Shown piece by piece: positions 28,757 to 38,061 of a stretch of DNA of 64,000 nt; within the stretch, counting starts at the first letter, position 1, and each line of letters opens with the position of its first letter. Where the stretch lies: the NCBI RefSeq assembly GCF_947500705.1, contig NZ_CANMSY010000002.1:62001-126000 (forward strand). The letters are read 5' to 3'. The notes under the pieces are model-generated. The model ran no database searches, was not told the origin of the DNA, and saw nothing but the letters and a program-made list of their open reading frames with translations. A program made the translations under genes and the position numbers. Source of the DNA: an uncultured Brachybacterium sp. GTDB taxonomy: Bacteria > Actinomycetota > Actinomycetes > Actinomycetales > Dermabacteraceae.

Positions 28757-29764
28757 TCAACGGGTGACCGGAGCCACCGGGGAGGAGACGTCGATGATGG
28801 TGCCCGGTTGACCGAGCAGCGCCTGGACCACCTCGGCCTTGAGCTCCGCGTCGCGGGCATCTCCCCAGACGACCGTCTTGGAGCCGCCGTCCTCGAGGGC
28901 GAGCGCCACCATCACGTCGCTCCGGCTGGAGGCGGTGACCTTCTGCACCGCTCCGCGCAGCGGCTCGGGCATCCCGGCCATGACATCGGTCATCGCCGCT
29001 GCCGCACCCTCGGGATCCGCAGAGCCTCCGGCGACGAGGAGCGGGACCAGCGAGGCCCCTTCACCCGCGGCGGGCGGCAGCTCCTGCCCTCCGGCATCGA
29101 CCACGGCCGTGGTGCCGTCGGCCTTCGTGAGCAGTCCTACCGGGGCGGCCTCGGTGATGCTGACCCGCACACCGTCAGGCCAGATCCTCTCGGCCTCGAC
29201 CGACTCGACACCCGGTATCGCGGCGACGTCCTCGGCGATCGCCCCGGTGGCCAGCAGCAGCACGCTGCCCTCGGCGCGTGCAGAGGCCGCGGCTCGGATG
29301 TCCTGCTCCTGCACGTACCCGGCGCCCTCGACCGTGATGCTCTGCACCTGCAGCGCCGGCAGGAAGATCGCGGTGACTCCGGCGGCGACCAGCACCAGCA
29401 CGGTGATCAGCACACCGGCGATGATCGCGCGACGGCGCCGTCTCCAGGGCCTGCCCGCCACCAGCTCACGGAAGCGCTCGGAGGCCTGGACCACCCGGCC
29501 GCCGCCCTCCGGCCCTGCTGCCGGTGCGGCGGGCTCCGAAGAGCGCAGCGCAGAGGGATCGGGGCGGCCGACGGTGCGGCCGCGGGGAGCCTGCGTCGGT
29601 GAGGGAGCGGAGTGCGCCTGGGGAGCGGGCGGTGCCGACCGCGCGGGCGGCGCAGGGGCGGACGTGCCGAGCGGGGGAACGGACCTGCTCTGTCGCGGTG
29701 TCGGTGCGGGAGCGGGGCGCCGGGCGCCCTGCCGCGGCGTGGGGGCGTGAGGGCGGCGAGCCAT
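28757..29764 (-). CDS. ftsQ: Cell division protein FtsQ (DivIB family)
   Basis: Bitopic divisome protein that links FtsL/FtsB-type proteins to FtsW/FtsI. Length is 335 residues. The cytoplasmic N-terminus is unusually long (about 112 residues) and rich in Pro, Ala and Arg. The membrane span is at about 113-135, followed by the POTRA domain with LQVQSITVEGAGYVQEQDI and the FtsQ beta domain. The ATG overlaps the murC TGA by one base. FtsQ sequences diverge strongly, so the call leans partly on topology and position, both of which fit exactly. Confidence 0.9.
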   Translation of the reverse strand: MARRPHAPTPRQGARRPAPAPTPRQSRSVPPLGTSAPAPPARSAPPAPQAHSAPSPTQAPRGRTVGRPDPSALRSSEPAAPAAGPEGGGRVVQASERFRELVAGRPWRRRRRAIIAGVLITVLVLVAAGVTAIFLPALQVQSITVEGAGYVQEQDIRAAASARAEGSVLLLATGAIAEDVAAIPGVESVEAERIWPDGVRVSITEAAPVGLLTKADGTTAVVDAGGQELPPAAGEGASLVPLLVAGGSADPEGAAAAMTDVMAGMPEPLRGAVQKVTASSRSDVMVALALEDGGSKTVVWGDARDAELKAEVVQALLGQPGTIIDVSSPVAPVTR

Positions 29765-31284
29765 CAGCTGCCGACCTCGAGCTCGCGCAGTGCGGTCATC
29801 AGCGTGGGCGTGAGCTCCACGATGTCACCGGCGCCGAGCATCAGCAGCAGGTCGCCGGCCTGCGCCTCGCCGACCACCTGGTCGGTGAGCTCCGCCCCTG
29901 CCGAGGTCGGCATCACCGCTGCGGCGGCGAGGTCGGTGATGGTCCGCGCGTCGATCGTGGGGTCCGGGTCCTCGCGGGCCGCGTAGACCGGCAGCACCCA
30001 GGCGTGATCGGCGGCCGACAGCGCGGCGGCGAAGTCGACCGCGAAGTCGCGGGTGCGGGAGAACAGGTGGGGCTGGAACACGACGAGCACCCTGCCCGGC
30101 CCTGTCTGCGAGGCGACGATGCCGCGGGCGGCGGCGATGGTCGCGGCGACCTCTCGGGGATGGTGGGCGTAGTCGTCCACGACGATCACTCCCCCTGCGG
30201 TCCCGGCCACGTCGAAGCGGCGTGAGGCACCGGTGAAGGTCGCCAGTCCCGCGGCGAGGGCGTCCACGGCGGCGTCGGGCGCGGCCGCCGCGGAGGCGGC
30301 GAGGGCGCCCAGGGCATTGAGGACGTTGTGGTGCCCGGTCACCGCCAGCTGGACGGTGAGCGGGCCGTGGGGAGTGTCGATCTCGATCTCGGCCCCGCGG
30401 GGACCGCTGCGCTCCTCCCGCAGCGACCACTGGGCGTCCGCAGCGGTGCCGTAGTGCACGACCACGGTGCCACGAGCCTGGGCGCGCTCCCCGAGCGCGC
30501 GGGCGCCCGGGTCGTCGGCGCACACCACGAGGGTGCCGCCGGGGGCGAGCTGCCCGGTGAGGGTGTCGAAGGCCGCGGTGAGGGTGGCGGAGTCGCCGTG
30601 GAAGTCGAGATGGTCGGGCTCGAGGTTGGTGACCACGAGGGAGCGCGGGGCGAAGGCGAGGAAGGAGCCGTCGGACTCGTCCGCCTCGACGACCGCGAGG
30701 CCGGTGGGCGACGAGGGCGTCGACGGCGACGCGCCGAGGCCTGCATTGCGCCCGAGGTCCGGGACCGCCGCTCCGAGCGCCCACGCCGGGTCGACTCCCG
30801 CCCCCCGCAGCGCGGACACCGCCATCCCGGTGGTGGTCGTCTTGCCATGGGTGCCGGCGACGGCGACCAGGTCACGGTCCCGGAGCAGTCCGGCCAGGGC
30901 GGCGGCGCGATGGATCACGGGGATTCCGCGATCGCGGGCGGCGATCACCTCGGGGTTGTCGGCCCGCACGGCGGTGGAGACGATCACCAGGTCGAGATCC
31001 GCCGCGAGCAGGGAGGCGTCGAAGCCGATGCCGATGCGGGCACCGGCCTCCCGCAGCGGCGCGATGAACTGGCCGTCCTGGGAGTCGGAGCCGCTGACGT
31101 CGAGCCCGGACTCGAGCGCGAGGCGGGCGACGGCGCTCATGCCTGCCCCGCCGATGCGCACCACATGCACCGAGCGCACCTCCAGATCGGTGGGCCATCC
31201 CGGCTGAGTGATGACCTCCCCGGCACGCAGGATCGTGCGGGGCGTCGCCTGCGGGGAGGAAGCGTTCTCGAGGCCTGAAGTCAT
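29764..31284 (-). CDS. murC: UDP-N-acetylmuramate--L-alanine ligase
   Basis: Adds the first amino acid of the peptidoglycan stem. Length is 506 residues, with about 35 extra N-terminal residues before VHVVRIGGAGMSAVARLA. The ATP loop AGTHGKTTTTGM and the Mur-ligase motif VVEADESDGSFL are present, as is DDYAHHPREVAATI. The next gene, ftsQ, overlaps it. A TACGGT box six bases before the ATG suggests an internal leaderless promoter in the 35-base gap after murG. Confidence 0.96.
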   Translation of the reverse strand: MTSGLENASSPQATPRTILRAGEVITQPGWPTDLEVRSVHVVRIGGAGMSAVARLALESGLDVSGSDSQDGQFIAPLREAGARIGIGFDASLLAADLDLVIVSTAVRADNPEVIAARDRGIPVIHRAAALAGLLRDRDLVAVAGTHGKTTTTGMAVSALRGAGVDPAWALGAAVPDLGRNAGLGASPSTPSSPTGLAVVEADESDGSFLAFAPRSLVVTNLEPDHLDFHGDSATLTAAFDTLTGQLAPGGTLVVCADDPGARALGERAQARGTVVVHYGTAADAQWSLREERSGPRGAEIEIDTPHGPLTVQLAVTGHHNVLNALGALAASAAAAPDAAVDALAAGLATFTGASRRFDVAGTAGGVIVVDDYAHHPREVAATIAAARGIVASQTGPGRVLVVFQPHLFSRTRDFAVDFAAALSAADHAWVLPVYAAREDPDPTIDARTITDLAAAAVMPTSAGAELTDQVVGEAQAGDLLLMLGAGDIVELTPTLMTALRELEVGS

Positions 31285-31290
31285 GAGGTC

Positions 31291-31296
31291 ACCGTA
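31291..31296 (-). promoter_or_regulatory. Possible -10 box directly upstream of murC
   Basis: TACGGT, six bases, ATG, in one of the few real gaps of the mur/fts cluster. It matches the spacing seen before the other probable leaderless genes. Confidence 0.35.
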
Positions 31297-31319
31297 ATCC
31301 GCTCGCCGGGCAGCCTGGG

Positions 31320-32408
31320 TCAGGCTCGGCGTGCGACCCCGGTCACCACGTCGGCCATCACCTCGGCGGCGTCGGTGATGCCGAAGGCGCGGGAGGCCTC
31401 CGCCATCGTCGCCAACCGGTCCTGGTCACGCAGCAGCGGCAGCACCTGGTGGCGGAGGTGGGCCGCATCGAGCTCCCCGTCGGGGACCATCAGGGCGCCG
31501 CCCGCGGCGACCACCTGCTCGCCGTTGAGCGCCTGCTCGCCGTTGCCGATGGGCAGCGGCACCAGCACGGCGGGCAGGCCGACGGCGGTGAGCTCGCAGA
31601 CCGTCCCGGCCCCGGAGCGGGTCAGGGCGAGATCCGCGGCGGCGTAGGCATCCTCCATCGCACCGACGTACTCGACCACCTGGTAGCCCTCCAGCTCGGG
31701 CAGGCCCTCGGCCTTGCCGCGACCGGTGACATGGAGGATCTGCGCACCCTCCTCCACGAAGGCGGCGGCGGCCTCCGCGACCGCTGTGTTCAGGCGCAGG
31801 GCCCCGAGAGAGCCCCCCGTGGCCAGCAGCACGGGACAGGCGGGGTCGAGGCCGAATCCGCGCACGGCCTGTTCGCGGTGCGCCGCACGGTCGAGATGCG
31901 CGATGCCCTCCCGCATCGGCATCCCGATGCGGCGGGCGCCCGGCAGGCTCGAGCCCTCGAAGGCGGTGAGCACGGCGGCGGCGCGGCGGGCACCGAGCCG
32001 ATTGGCCAGGCCCGGTCGACGGTTCGCCTCATGGACCACCAGCGGGCGACGCAGCGAGGCGGAGGCGAGGTAGGCGGGCGGGCAGACGTAGCCGCCGAAC
32101 CCCGCCACCACGTCGATCTCCCGGTCCCGCAGCAGGGTGCGGACACTGCGCAGGGTCGCGCCGAAACGGCCCGGGAAGCGCAGCGCGTCCCCGTTCGGAC
32201 GGCGCGGGAAGGGCACCTTGTCGATGGTGACCAGCTCGTAGCCGGCCGCGGGCACCAGATCGGCCTCGAGCCCCTCCTGGGTGCCGAGCACGATCACCTC
32301 GGCCTCAGGGCAGCGGCGGGTGATCTGGGCGGCGGTGGCCAGCAGCGGGGACACGTGCCCGGCGCTGCCGCCCCCGGCCAGCAGGATGCGGGGCGTGGTG
32401 GTGGGCAT
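31320..32408 (-). CDS. murG: Lipid II synthase, UDP-GlcNAc transferase MurG
   Basis: Adds N-acetylglucosamine to lipid I at the inner face of the membrane to make lipid II. Length is 362 residues. The N-terminal glycine loop LLAGGGSAGHVSPLLA, the second loop VLLATGGSLGALRLN, and the donor-binding LTRSGAGTVCELTAVGLPAVLVP followed by GEQALNGEQV are all typical. Its ATG overlaps the ftsW TGA by one base. Confidence 0.96.
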   Translation of the reverse strand: MPTTTPRILLAGGGSAGHVSPLLATAAQITRRCPEAEVIVLGTQEGLEADLVPAAGYELVTIDKVPFPRRPNGDALRFPGRFGATLRSVRTLLRDREIDVVAGFGGYVCPPAYLASASLRRPLVVHEANRRPGLANRLGARRAAAVLTAFEGSSLPGARRIGMPMREGIAHLDRAAHREQAVRGFGLDPACPVLLATGGSLGALRLNTAVAEAAAAFVEEGAQILHVTGRGKAEGLPELEGYQVVEYVGAMEDAYAAADLALTRSGAGTVCELTAVGLPAVLVPLPIGNGEQALNGEQVVAAGGALMVPDGELDAAHLRHQVLPLLRDQDRLATMAEASRAFGITDAAEVMADVVTGVARRA

Positions 32409-33970
32409 CAGGACTTCCGGGAGGACGGGGCGGAGCCGCGGCCCGAGCGCCGCGAGCGGGGGGTGGTCGAGCGCTTCGTCGAGGACGAGCGCGTCGTGGG
32501 GGTCGAGCGCATCGTGGGGGTCGAGCGCTTCGTCGTGGGGGCCTCGCGCGGCGGGGTGCTCGAGCGCGGGGCGGGCTTCGCAGCCGTCGCGCCCTTCGCC
32601 TGCGCGGCGCGCTTGGCCGCCTTCCTCGCCCCCCGAGCGGTGCTCCGGGCCGAGGCGGGAGCGCCTGCCGCGGCGCCCTCACGCGGCGCGGGCAGCACGC
32701 TGATCGAACGGCGCACCGAGCTGAGTCGGGCCCCGATCGCCTCTGCGGCGCCGGGCTCTCGCCGGGCGAAGGAGAGCAGCACGCCCAGTGCGGTCATGGA
32801 GGCGAGCAGCGCGGAGCCGCCCGAGGAGATGAACGGCAGCGGGACGCCGATCACGGGCAGCAGCCCGGTGACGACCATCATGTTCACGAACGCCTGGCCG
32901 AGCAGCCAGGCGCTGATGCCGGCCACGGTGATCTGCATGAAGTGGTCATCCAGGCGGGTGATCATGCGGAACATCAGCAGGGCGAGGACGGTGAACAGCA
33001 GCAGCACGCCGAGCGTGCCGATCAGCCCGAGCTCCTCGCCGATGATCGCGAAGATGTAGTCGTCCTCGGCGGCCGGGAGCCGTCCCCACTTCTGGCGCGA
33101 CTGCCCGAGGCCCACGCCCCACCATCCGCCCTCGGCAAGTCCCATCAGGCCCTGCTCCGACTGGAGGCAGGAGTCCCCCGGGCAGGTGCCGTGGAGCCAG
33201 TTGTTGATGCGTGCCATGCGGTTTCCGCTGGTGATGGTGAGCGCGACGACTCCGATCACTCCCACCACGCCGGCGGCCATGAACCAGCGGCGCGGCACCC
33301 CGGCGACCCAGACGGCGCCGGCGACCAGCATCGCCATCACCAGCGTGGTGCCGAGGTCGTGTCCGAGCACGACGAGCCCGAGCGCTGCGGCGGCTCCAGG
33401 GACGAGCGGGATCGCGAGGTGTAAGGGTTTGTGCAGGAGAGGCCGCTTCATCGCCAGGACGGCACCGAGCCAGACGGCGAGGGCGAGCTTGAGGAACTCC
33501 GAGGGCTGGAGGCGCTGGGAGCCGATCTGGATCCAGTTGCGGTTGCCGTACACCTCGACGCCGAGGCCGGGGACGTGCACCAGGCACTGCAGCAGGAGGC
33601 CGATCCCGAACAGGATCCAGGCAGCCTTCCGGTAGAAGCCCGGTGGCATCAGCGCCGCGATGACCAGCGCCACCAGGCCCATCCCGGCGAAGGTGCCCTG
33701 ACGCAGCAGCCCGGCGAAGCCGGAGTCGCCGCGGGAGATGTTCCCGACCGAGCTGGAGGACAGCACCATCACCAGGCCCACGCTGATCAGCAGCGCGCCG
33801 ACCACGATGAGTCCGTAGAAGTCCAAGGCCGGTGACTTCAGCCAGGTGCCGACCCCGTCGCGGACGCGGCCGCTGATGTTCCCCAGCGGATGCTCCTCGT
33901 CGGGCCGCACCACACCGGCGGAGCGGCGGGCGTCCCCGCGGGGTTCCCGTCGAGTCTCCTCCATGGTCAT
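32408..33970 (-). CDS. ftsW: Septal peptidoglycan polymerase FtsW
   Basis: SEDS-family glycosyltransferase that polymerises lipid II together with the class B PBP FtsI. Length is 520 residues with about ten membrane spans. The family motifs NRNWIQIGSQRLQPSEFLKL, LGHDLGTTLV and LPFISSGGSALLASM are present, as is the loop with AEGGWWGVGLGQSRQKWG. A periplasmic insert contains two cysteines (GTCPGDSCLQ). The last roughly 110 residues form a cytoplasmic tail rich in Lys, Arg, Ser and Thr, with RSTPT-type repeats matching a DNA repeat. It overlaps murD and murG. Confidence 0.95.
   Translation of the reverse strand: MTMEETRREPRGDARRSAGVVRPDEEHPLGNISGRVRDGVGTWLKSPALDFYGLIVVGALLISVGLVMVLSSSSVGNISRGDSGFAGLLRQGTFAGMGLVALVIAALMPPGFYRKAAWILFGIGLLLQCLVHVPGLGVEVYGNRNWIQIGSQRLQPSEFLKLALAVWLGAVLAMKRPLLHKPLHLAIPLVPGAAAALGLVVLGHDLGTTLVMAMLVAGAVWVAGVPRRWFMAAGVVGVIGVVALTITSGNRMARINNWLHGTCPGDSCLQSEQGLMGLAEGGWWGVGLGQSRQKWGRLPAAEDDYIFAIIGEELGLIGTLGVLLLFTVLALLMFRMITRLDDHFMQITVAGISAWLLGQAFVNMMVVTGLLPVIGVPLPFISSGGSALLASMTALGVLLSFARREPGAAEAIGARLSSVRRSISVLPAPREGAAAGAPASARSTARGARKAAKRAAQAKGATAAKPAPRSSTPPREAPTTKRSTPTMRSTPTTRSSSTKRSTTPRSRRSGRGSAPSSRKS
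32466..32541 (-). repeat. Degenerate tandem repeat encoding the FtsW tail
   Basis: Repeated gtcgagcgc(t/a)tcgtggggg-like units of about 18-21 bases encode alternating Lys/Arg-Ser-Thr-Pro-Thr runs at the C-terminus of FtsW. Confidence 0.7.
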
Positions 33971-35487
33971 GCGCGCTCTCCTGGCAGTCGGGTCACAGCC
34001 GCCGCGAACAGATCCCCCCGCTCCGCGTAGTCACGGAACTGATCAATGGAGGCGGCGGCAGGGGCCAGCAGCACCACATCCCCCGCCGAGGCGAGGGCGC
34101 GGGCGGCCTGCACCGCGTCGTCCATCATCCGGGTGCGCCCGGCGACATCGTCAGTGTCGCCCGGATCGATGCGTCGGACGGGGACCTCGGGTGCGTGTCG
34201 CGACAGGGCCGCGGTGAAGGGGGCGTCGTCGACGCCCAGCAGCACCACGCCGACCAGGCGGTCGTGCGCGCCCGCGATGAGCGCGTCGAGATCGGCGCCC
34301 TTGGTGTCGCCGCCGGCGAGCCAGACCACGCGCTCGGCGGAGCGCAGCGAGGCGGCGGCCGCGGCAGGGTTGGTCGCCTTGGTGTCGTCGACGAAGCTGA
34401 TGCCGTCGATGGTGGCGAGGTGCTGAGCGCGGTGGCTGCCCATGCGATAGGCGCGCAGACCGTCCCGCACCGCGTGGGGATCGACCCCGTGGGCGCGGGC
34501 GAGTGCCGCGGCGGCGAGGGCGTCGAGCACGAGATGGGGTCCAGCGCCCTGCGGGCCCAGGTGCGCGAGATCGGCGAGAGTGGCGAGCTCGGCGGCGGCG
34601 TGGCGCCGCTCGGCGAGGAAGGCCCGGTCCACGAGCACACCGTCGATCACGCCCAGCTCGGAGATCCCGGGGGGCCCGAGCGTGAGGCCGACGGCACGCG
34701 CCCCGTCGACCACGTCCGCCTCCTCGACCAGGTGGAGGGTGGTCGGATCGGCGACGTTGTACACGCACGCGGCGCGCACGCCCTCGAAGATCCGTCCCTT
34801 GGCCGCGGCATAGGAGTCGGCGCCGCCGTGCCAGTCGAGGTGATCGGCGCTGATGTTCAGCACCACCGCGGCCTCGCAGTCCAGATGCTCGGTCCAGTGC
34901 AGCTGGAAGCTGGAGAGCTCGAGGGCGAGAACGTCGAACCCCTCGGGGTCCAGAGCGGCCTCGATCACCGGCAGTCCCACGTTGCCGCAGGCGACGGCGC
35001 GCAGCCCGGCATGCTGGAGGATCGATTCGAGCATGGTGACGGTGGTGGTCTTGCCGTTGGTGCCGGTGATGCCGAGCCAGGCGGGGCCGTCCGCGGCCTG
35101 CATGCGGCGGGCCAGCTCGATCTCGCTCCACACCGGGATCCCGGCGGCCTGCGCCGCGGCCAGCAGCGGCTGATCCGGGCGCCAGCCCGGGGAGGTGACG
35201 ACCAGGTCGATCTCGGTGTCCTGGGGCAGCTCGAGCGTGTGCTCCCGGCCCAGGCGGAACTGGACCCCGAGCACCTCGAGGATCTGCGCCCGCTCGCGCA
35301 GCTGCGGGGAGTCGGTGCCATCGACCACGAGCACGTGGGCACCGCGCTGCATGGTCTGGTCCGCGATCGCGTAGCCGGAGACTCCGAAGCCGGTCACCAG
35401 GATCCGCAGTCCGCTGACGTCCAGGCCCGGCCAGGAGCGCTCCAGCACGGGGATGCCGCTGGTGGTACCGCTCGTGCCGGTGGTCAT
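33967..35487 (-). CDS. murD: UDP-N-acetylmuramoyl-L-alanine--D-glutamate ligase
   Basis: Adds D-glutamate to the peptidoglycan precursor. Length is 506 residues from the ATG at 35487, which overlaps the mraY stop by four bases. The open frame extends further upstream but there overlaps mraY. The N-terminal Rossmann part reads LRILVTGFGVSGYAIA, the ATP loop GITGTNGKTTTVTM, and further Mur signatures are LNISADHLDWHG and VDDTKATNPAAAAASL. Confidence 0.95.
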   Translation of the reverse strand: MTTGTSGTTSGIPVLERSWPGLDVSGLRILVTGFGVSGYAIADQTMQRGAHVLVVDGTDSPQLRERAQILEVLGVQFRLGREHTLELPQDTEIDLVVTSPGWRPDQPLLAAAQAAGIPVWSEIELARRMQAADGPAWLGITGTNGKTTTVTMLESILQHAGLRAVACGNVGLPVIEAALDPEGFDVLALELSSFQLHWTEHLDCEAAVVLNISADHLDWHGGADSYAAAKGRIFEGVRAACVYNVADPTTLHLVEEADVVDGARAVGLTLGPPGISELGVIDGVLVDRAFLAERRHAAAELATLADLAHLGPQGAGPHLVLDALAAAALARAHGVDPHAVRDGLRAYRMGSHRAQHLATIDGISFVDDTKATNPAAAAASLRSAERVVWLAGGDTKGADLDALIAGAHDRLVGVVLLGVDDAPFTAALSRHAPEVPVRRIDPGDTDDVAGRTRMMDDAVQAARALASAGDVVLLAPAAASIDQFRDYAERGDLFAAAVTRLPGERA

Positions 35488-36584
35488 GAGGTGAGCCTGG
35501 GCAGGGCGTCGAGATAGAAGATGCCCAGCCCGATGCCGGCGAGGATCCCGGCCACGATCCAGAAGCGCACCACGATGGTGACCTCGTTCCAGCCCTTGAG
35601 CTCGAAGTGATGCTGCAGCGGCGCCATCCGGAACACCCGTTTGCCGGTGAGCTTGAAGCTGGTGACCTGGATGATGACCGACAGCGAGATGATCACGAAC
35701 AGGCCGCCGATGATCGCGCCGAGGATCTCGGTGCGGGAGACGATCGTCAGACCGGCGATCGCGCCGCCGAGGGCGAGGGAGCCGGTGTCGCCCATGAAGA
35801 TCTTGGCGGGCGAGGTGTTCCACCACAGGAAGCCGACGCAGGCACCGATGATCGCCGCGCACAGCACCGCGGTGTCCAGCGGGTCGCGGGCCTCGTAGCA
35901 GTGGACCACTCCCCCGGCGTCGAGGTCGATGTTGCACACCTGTCGCCACTGCCAGAAGCTGATGATCAGGTAGGCACCGGTGAAGATGATCGTGGCGCCG
36001 CTGGCCAGGCCGTCGAGCCCGTCGGTGAGATTCACGCCGTTGGACCACGCGGCGACCAGGAAGTTCGCCCAGATCGCGAAGAGCAGGAAGCCGACCACGC
36101 TGCCCATGAACGCGAGGTCCAGCCAGGGGATGTCGCGCACGAAGGAGATATGGGACGAGGCCGGGGTGGCTCCGTTCTCGTCCGGGAACAGCAGCGCCAG
36201 CACGGCGAAGGCGGTCGCGACCACGAACTGCCCGAGGAGCTTGTAGCGCGGCCGCAGGCCGGTGCTGTCCTGCTGGGAGATCTTCAGGTAGTCGTCGAGG
36301 AAGCCGACCACCCCGAGGCCCACGGCGAGGAAGAGCACCAGCAGCACCGAGACGCTGGGGGCGGTCCAGAGCACCAGATGGGTGAGGAAGTAGGCGACCA
36401 GCACCGCCAGGATGATCGCGACGCCGCCCATGGTGGGGGTGCCGCGCTTGGTGGCATGCGAGGTGGGGCCGTCATCGCGGATGAACTGGCCGTAGCCGCG
36501 CCGCTCGAGCACCTTGATGAACAGCGGAGTGCCGAAGATCGAGAGGGCCCCGGCCAGTGCGCCGGAGATGATGATCGCGATCAC
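35484..36584 (-). CDS. mraY: Phospho-N-acetylmuramoyl-pentapeptide transferase
   Basis: Makes lipid I by transferring phospho-MurNAc-pentapeptide to undecaprenyl phosphate in the membrane. Length is 366 residues with ten spans. FLDDYLKISQQDSTGL (Asp-Asp active-site motif), NGVNLTDGLDGLASG and FMGDTGSLALGGAIAG are the family signatures, and PLQHHFELKGWNE closes the HHH motif. It overlaps murF and murD by four bases each. Confidence 0.97.
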   Translation of the reverse strand: MIAIIISGALAGALSIFGTPLFIKVLERRGYGQFIRDDGPTSHATKRGTPTMGGVAIILAVLVAYFLTHLVLWTAPSVSVLLVLFLAVGLGVVGFLDDYLKISQQDSTGLRPRYKLLGQFVVATAFAVLALLFPDENGATPASSHISFVRDIPWLDLAFMGSVVGFLLFAIWANFLVAAWSNGVNLTDGLDGLASGATIIFTGAYLIISFWQWRQVCNIDLDAGGVVHCYEARDPLDTAVLCAAIIGACVGFLWWNTSPAKIFMGDTGSLALGGAIAGLTIVSRTEILGAIIGGLFVIISLSVIIQVTSFKLTGKRVFRMAPLQHHFELKGWNEVTIVVRFWIVAGILAGIGLGIFYLDALPRLTS

Positions 36585-38059
36585 TGGTCGTCTCCGTTCT
36601 TCGTCTGGTCGACCTCGATCTGGTCGCCGCGCCGGGAGAGGCGCTCGACGAGGGGGGCGGCGATCTGCCGCAGTCCCGCATCTCGCGAGGACTTCAGCAG
36701 CACGGCGTCGCCCGGCTGCACCGTACGTTCTAGCACAGCGACCGCCTCGTCGACGGTGTCGAGGAACTCGGACTCCCCGCCGAAGCTGCCCTCGAGGCTG
36801 GCTCCGTGATGGATCGGTGCCGCACCGGCGCCGATCGAGTACAGCTGCCCGATGTTCAGGCGCACGGCGAGCCGGCCGATCTCGTCGTGCAGCCGCACGC
36901 TGTCCGCACCCAGCTCGAGCATCTCGCCGAGCACGGCGATGGTGCGGTGGCTGCGGCCGAGATGGGCGAGGGTCTTCAGCGCCTGCCGCATGGAGTCGGG
37001 ATTGGCGTTGTAGGCGTCGTCGATGATCAGGACGCCGCCCGCCTCGAGCACCTGCATCCGCTGGCCGGTGGCGAGGGTGGCGCCCTCGAGCGACTCGGCG
37101 GCCGCAGCAGGGGCGACCCCGGCGGCCAGTGCGGCGGTGAGCGCAGCGAGGACGTTCGCGCCCTGGTGCTCGCCGATCAGATCCGGGTGCACGGCGTAAC
37201 GGCCCGCGGCGATGGGCTCCTCGCGCAGCGTCGTCATCCCCTCGGGGACCACCAGGTCGAAGCGCACCCGAGCTCGCTCATCCAGGGTGAGATCTGCACC
37301 GCGGACGTCGCCGGTGGTGAACCCCCAGCTGACCACGGGTGCGGCAGAACGCTCGGCCATCGCGGCGACCAGTCGGTCCTCGGCGTTGAGGATCGCGCGG
37401 CCGCTCGGGGCGAGTGCCTCGATCAGCTCGCCCTTGGCCTGGGCGATCGCGTCGACGCTGCCGAACTCGCCGATGTGGGCGGAGCCGACGTTGAGGACCA
37501 GTGCGATGTCGGGGCGGGCGATCGCGGTGAGCTCGGAGATGTGGCCGATCCCGCGGGCACCCATCTCGAGCACCAGGTAGCGGGTCTCGGAGGTCAGACG
37601 GAGCACGGTCAGCGGCAGACCGAGCTCGTTGTTGAAGCTGCCGGCGGGTGCCACGGTGGGCCCGTGCGTGGAGAGGATCGTGCCCAGCAGGTCCTTGGTC
37701 CCGGTCTTGCCAGCGCTGCCGGTGACCGCGAGGACCACCAGCTCCGGGTTCTCCTCACGGGCTCGCTCGAGCTGAGCGTGGGCGAGGGCGGTGAGCGCGG
37801 ACTGCACATCCTGGACCTGCACTGCGGGCAGGCCGCGGTCCTCCGTGACGAGCGCGAGCGCAGCGCCGGCAGCTCGGGCGGTCTCGAGATAGTCGTGGCC
37901 GTCCACGTGCTCGCCGCGGAAGGCGGCGAAGAGATCGCCGGGCGTGACGTCCCGGGAGTCGATCTGTGCGGTGCCGGTGACCAGCTCCTCACCCGTGGCT
38001 CCTCCCACGAGGGTGCCGTCTGTCAGTGCGGCGAGTTCCCGTGCCGTGATCTGGAGCAT
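36581..38059 (-). CDS. murF: UDP-MurNAc-tripeptide--D-alanyl-D-alanine ligase
   Basis: Adds D-Ala-D-Ala to complete the pentapeptide precursor. Length is 492 residues. The N-terminal domain recognises the UDP-precursor (DLFAAFRGEHVDGHDYLETA). The ATP loop reads AVTGSAGKTGTKDLL, and LEMGARGIGHISEL and IIDDAYNANPDSMRQAL are the usual MurF motifs. It starts two bases after the murE stop and overlaps mraY. Confidence 0.96.
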   Translation of the reverse strand: MLQITARELAALTDGTLVGGATGEELVTGTAQIDSRDVTPGDLFAAFRGEHVDGHDYLETARAAGAALALVTEDRGLPAVQVQDVQSALTALAHAQLERAREENPELVVLAVTGSAGKTGTKDLLGTILSTHGPTVAPAGSFNNELGLPLTVLRLTSETRYLVLEMGARGIGHISELTAIARPDIALVLNVGSAHIGEFGSVDAIAQAKGELIEALAPSGRAILNAEDRLVAAMAERSAAPVVSWGFTTGDVRGADLTLDERARVRFDLVVPEGMTTLREEPIAAGRYAVHPDLIGEHQGANVLAALTAALAAGVAPAAAAESLEGATLATGQRMQVLEAGGVLIIDDAYNANPDSMRQALKTLAHLGRSHRTIAVLGEMLELGADSVRLHDEIGRLAVRLNIGQLYSIGAGAAPIHHGASLEGSFGGESEFLDTVDEAVAVLERTVQPGDAVLLKSSRDAGLRQIAAPLVERLSRRGDQIEVDQTKNGDDQ

Positions 38060-38061
38060 GT

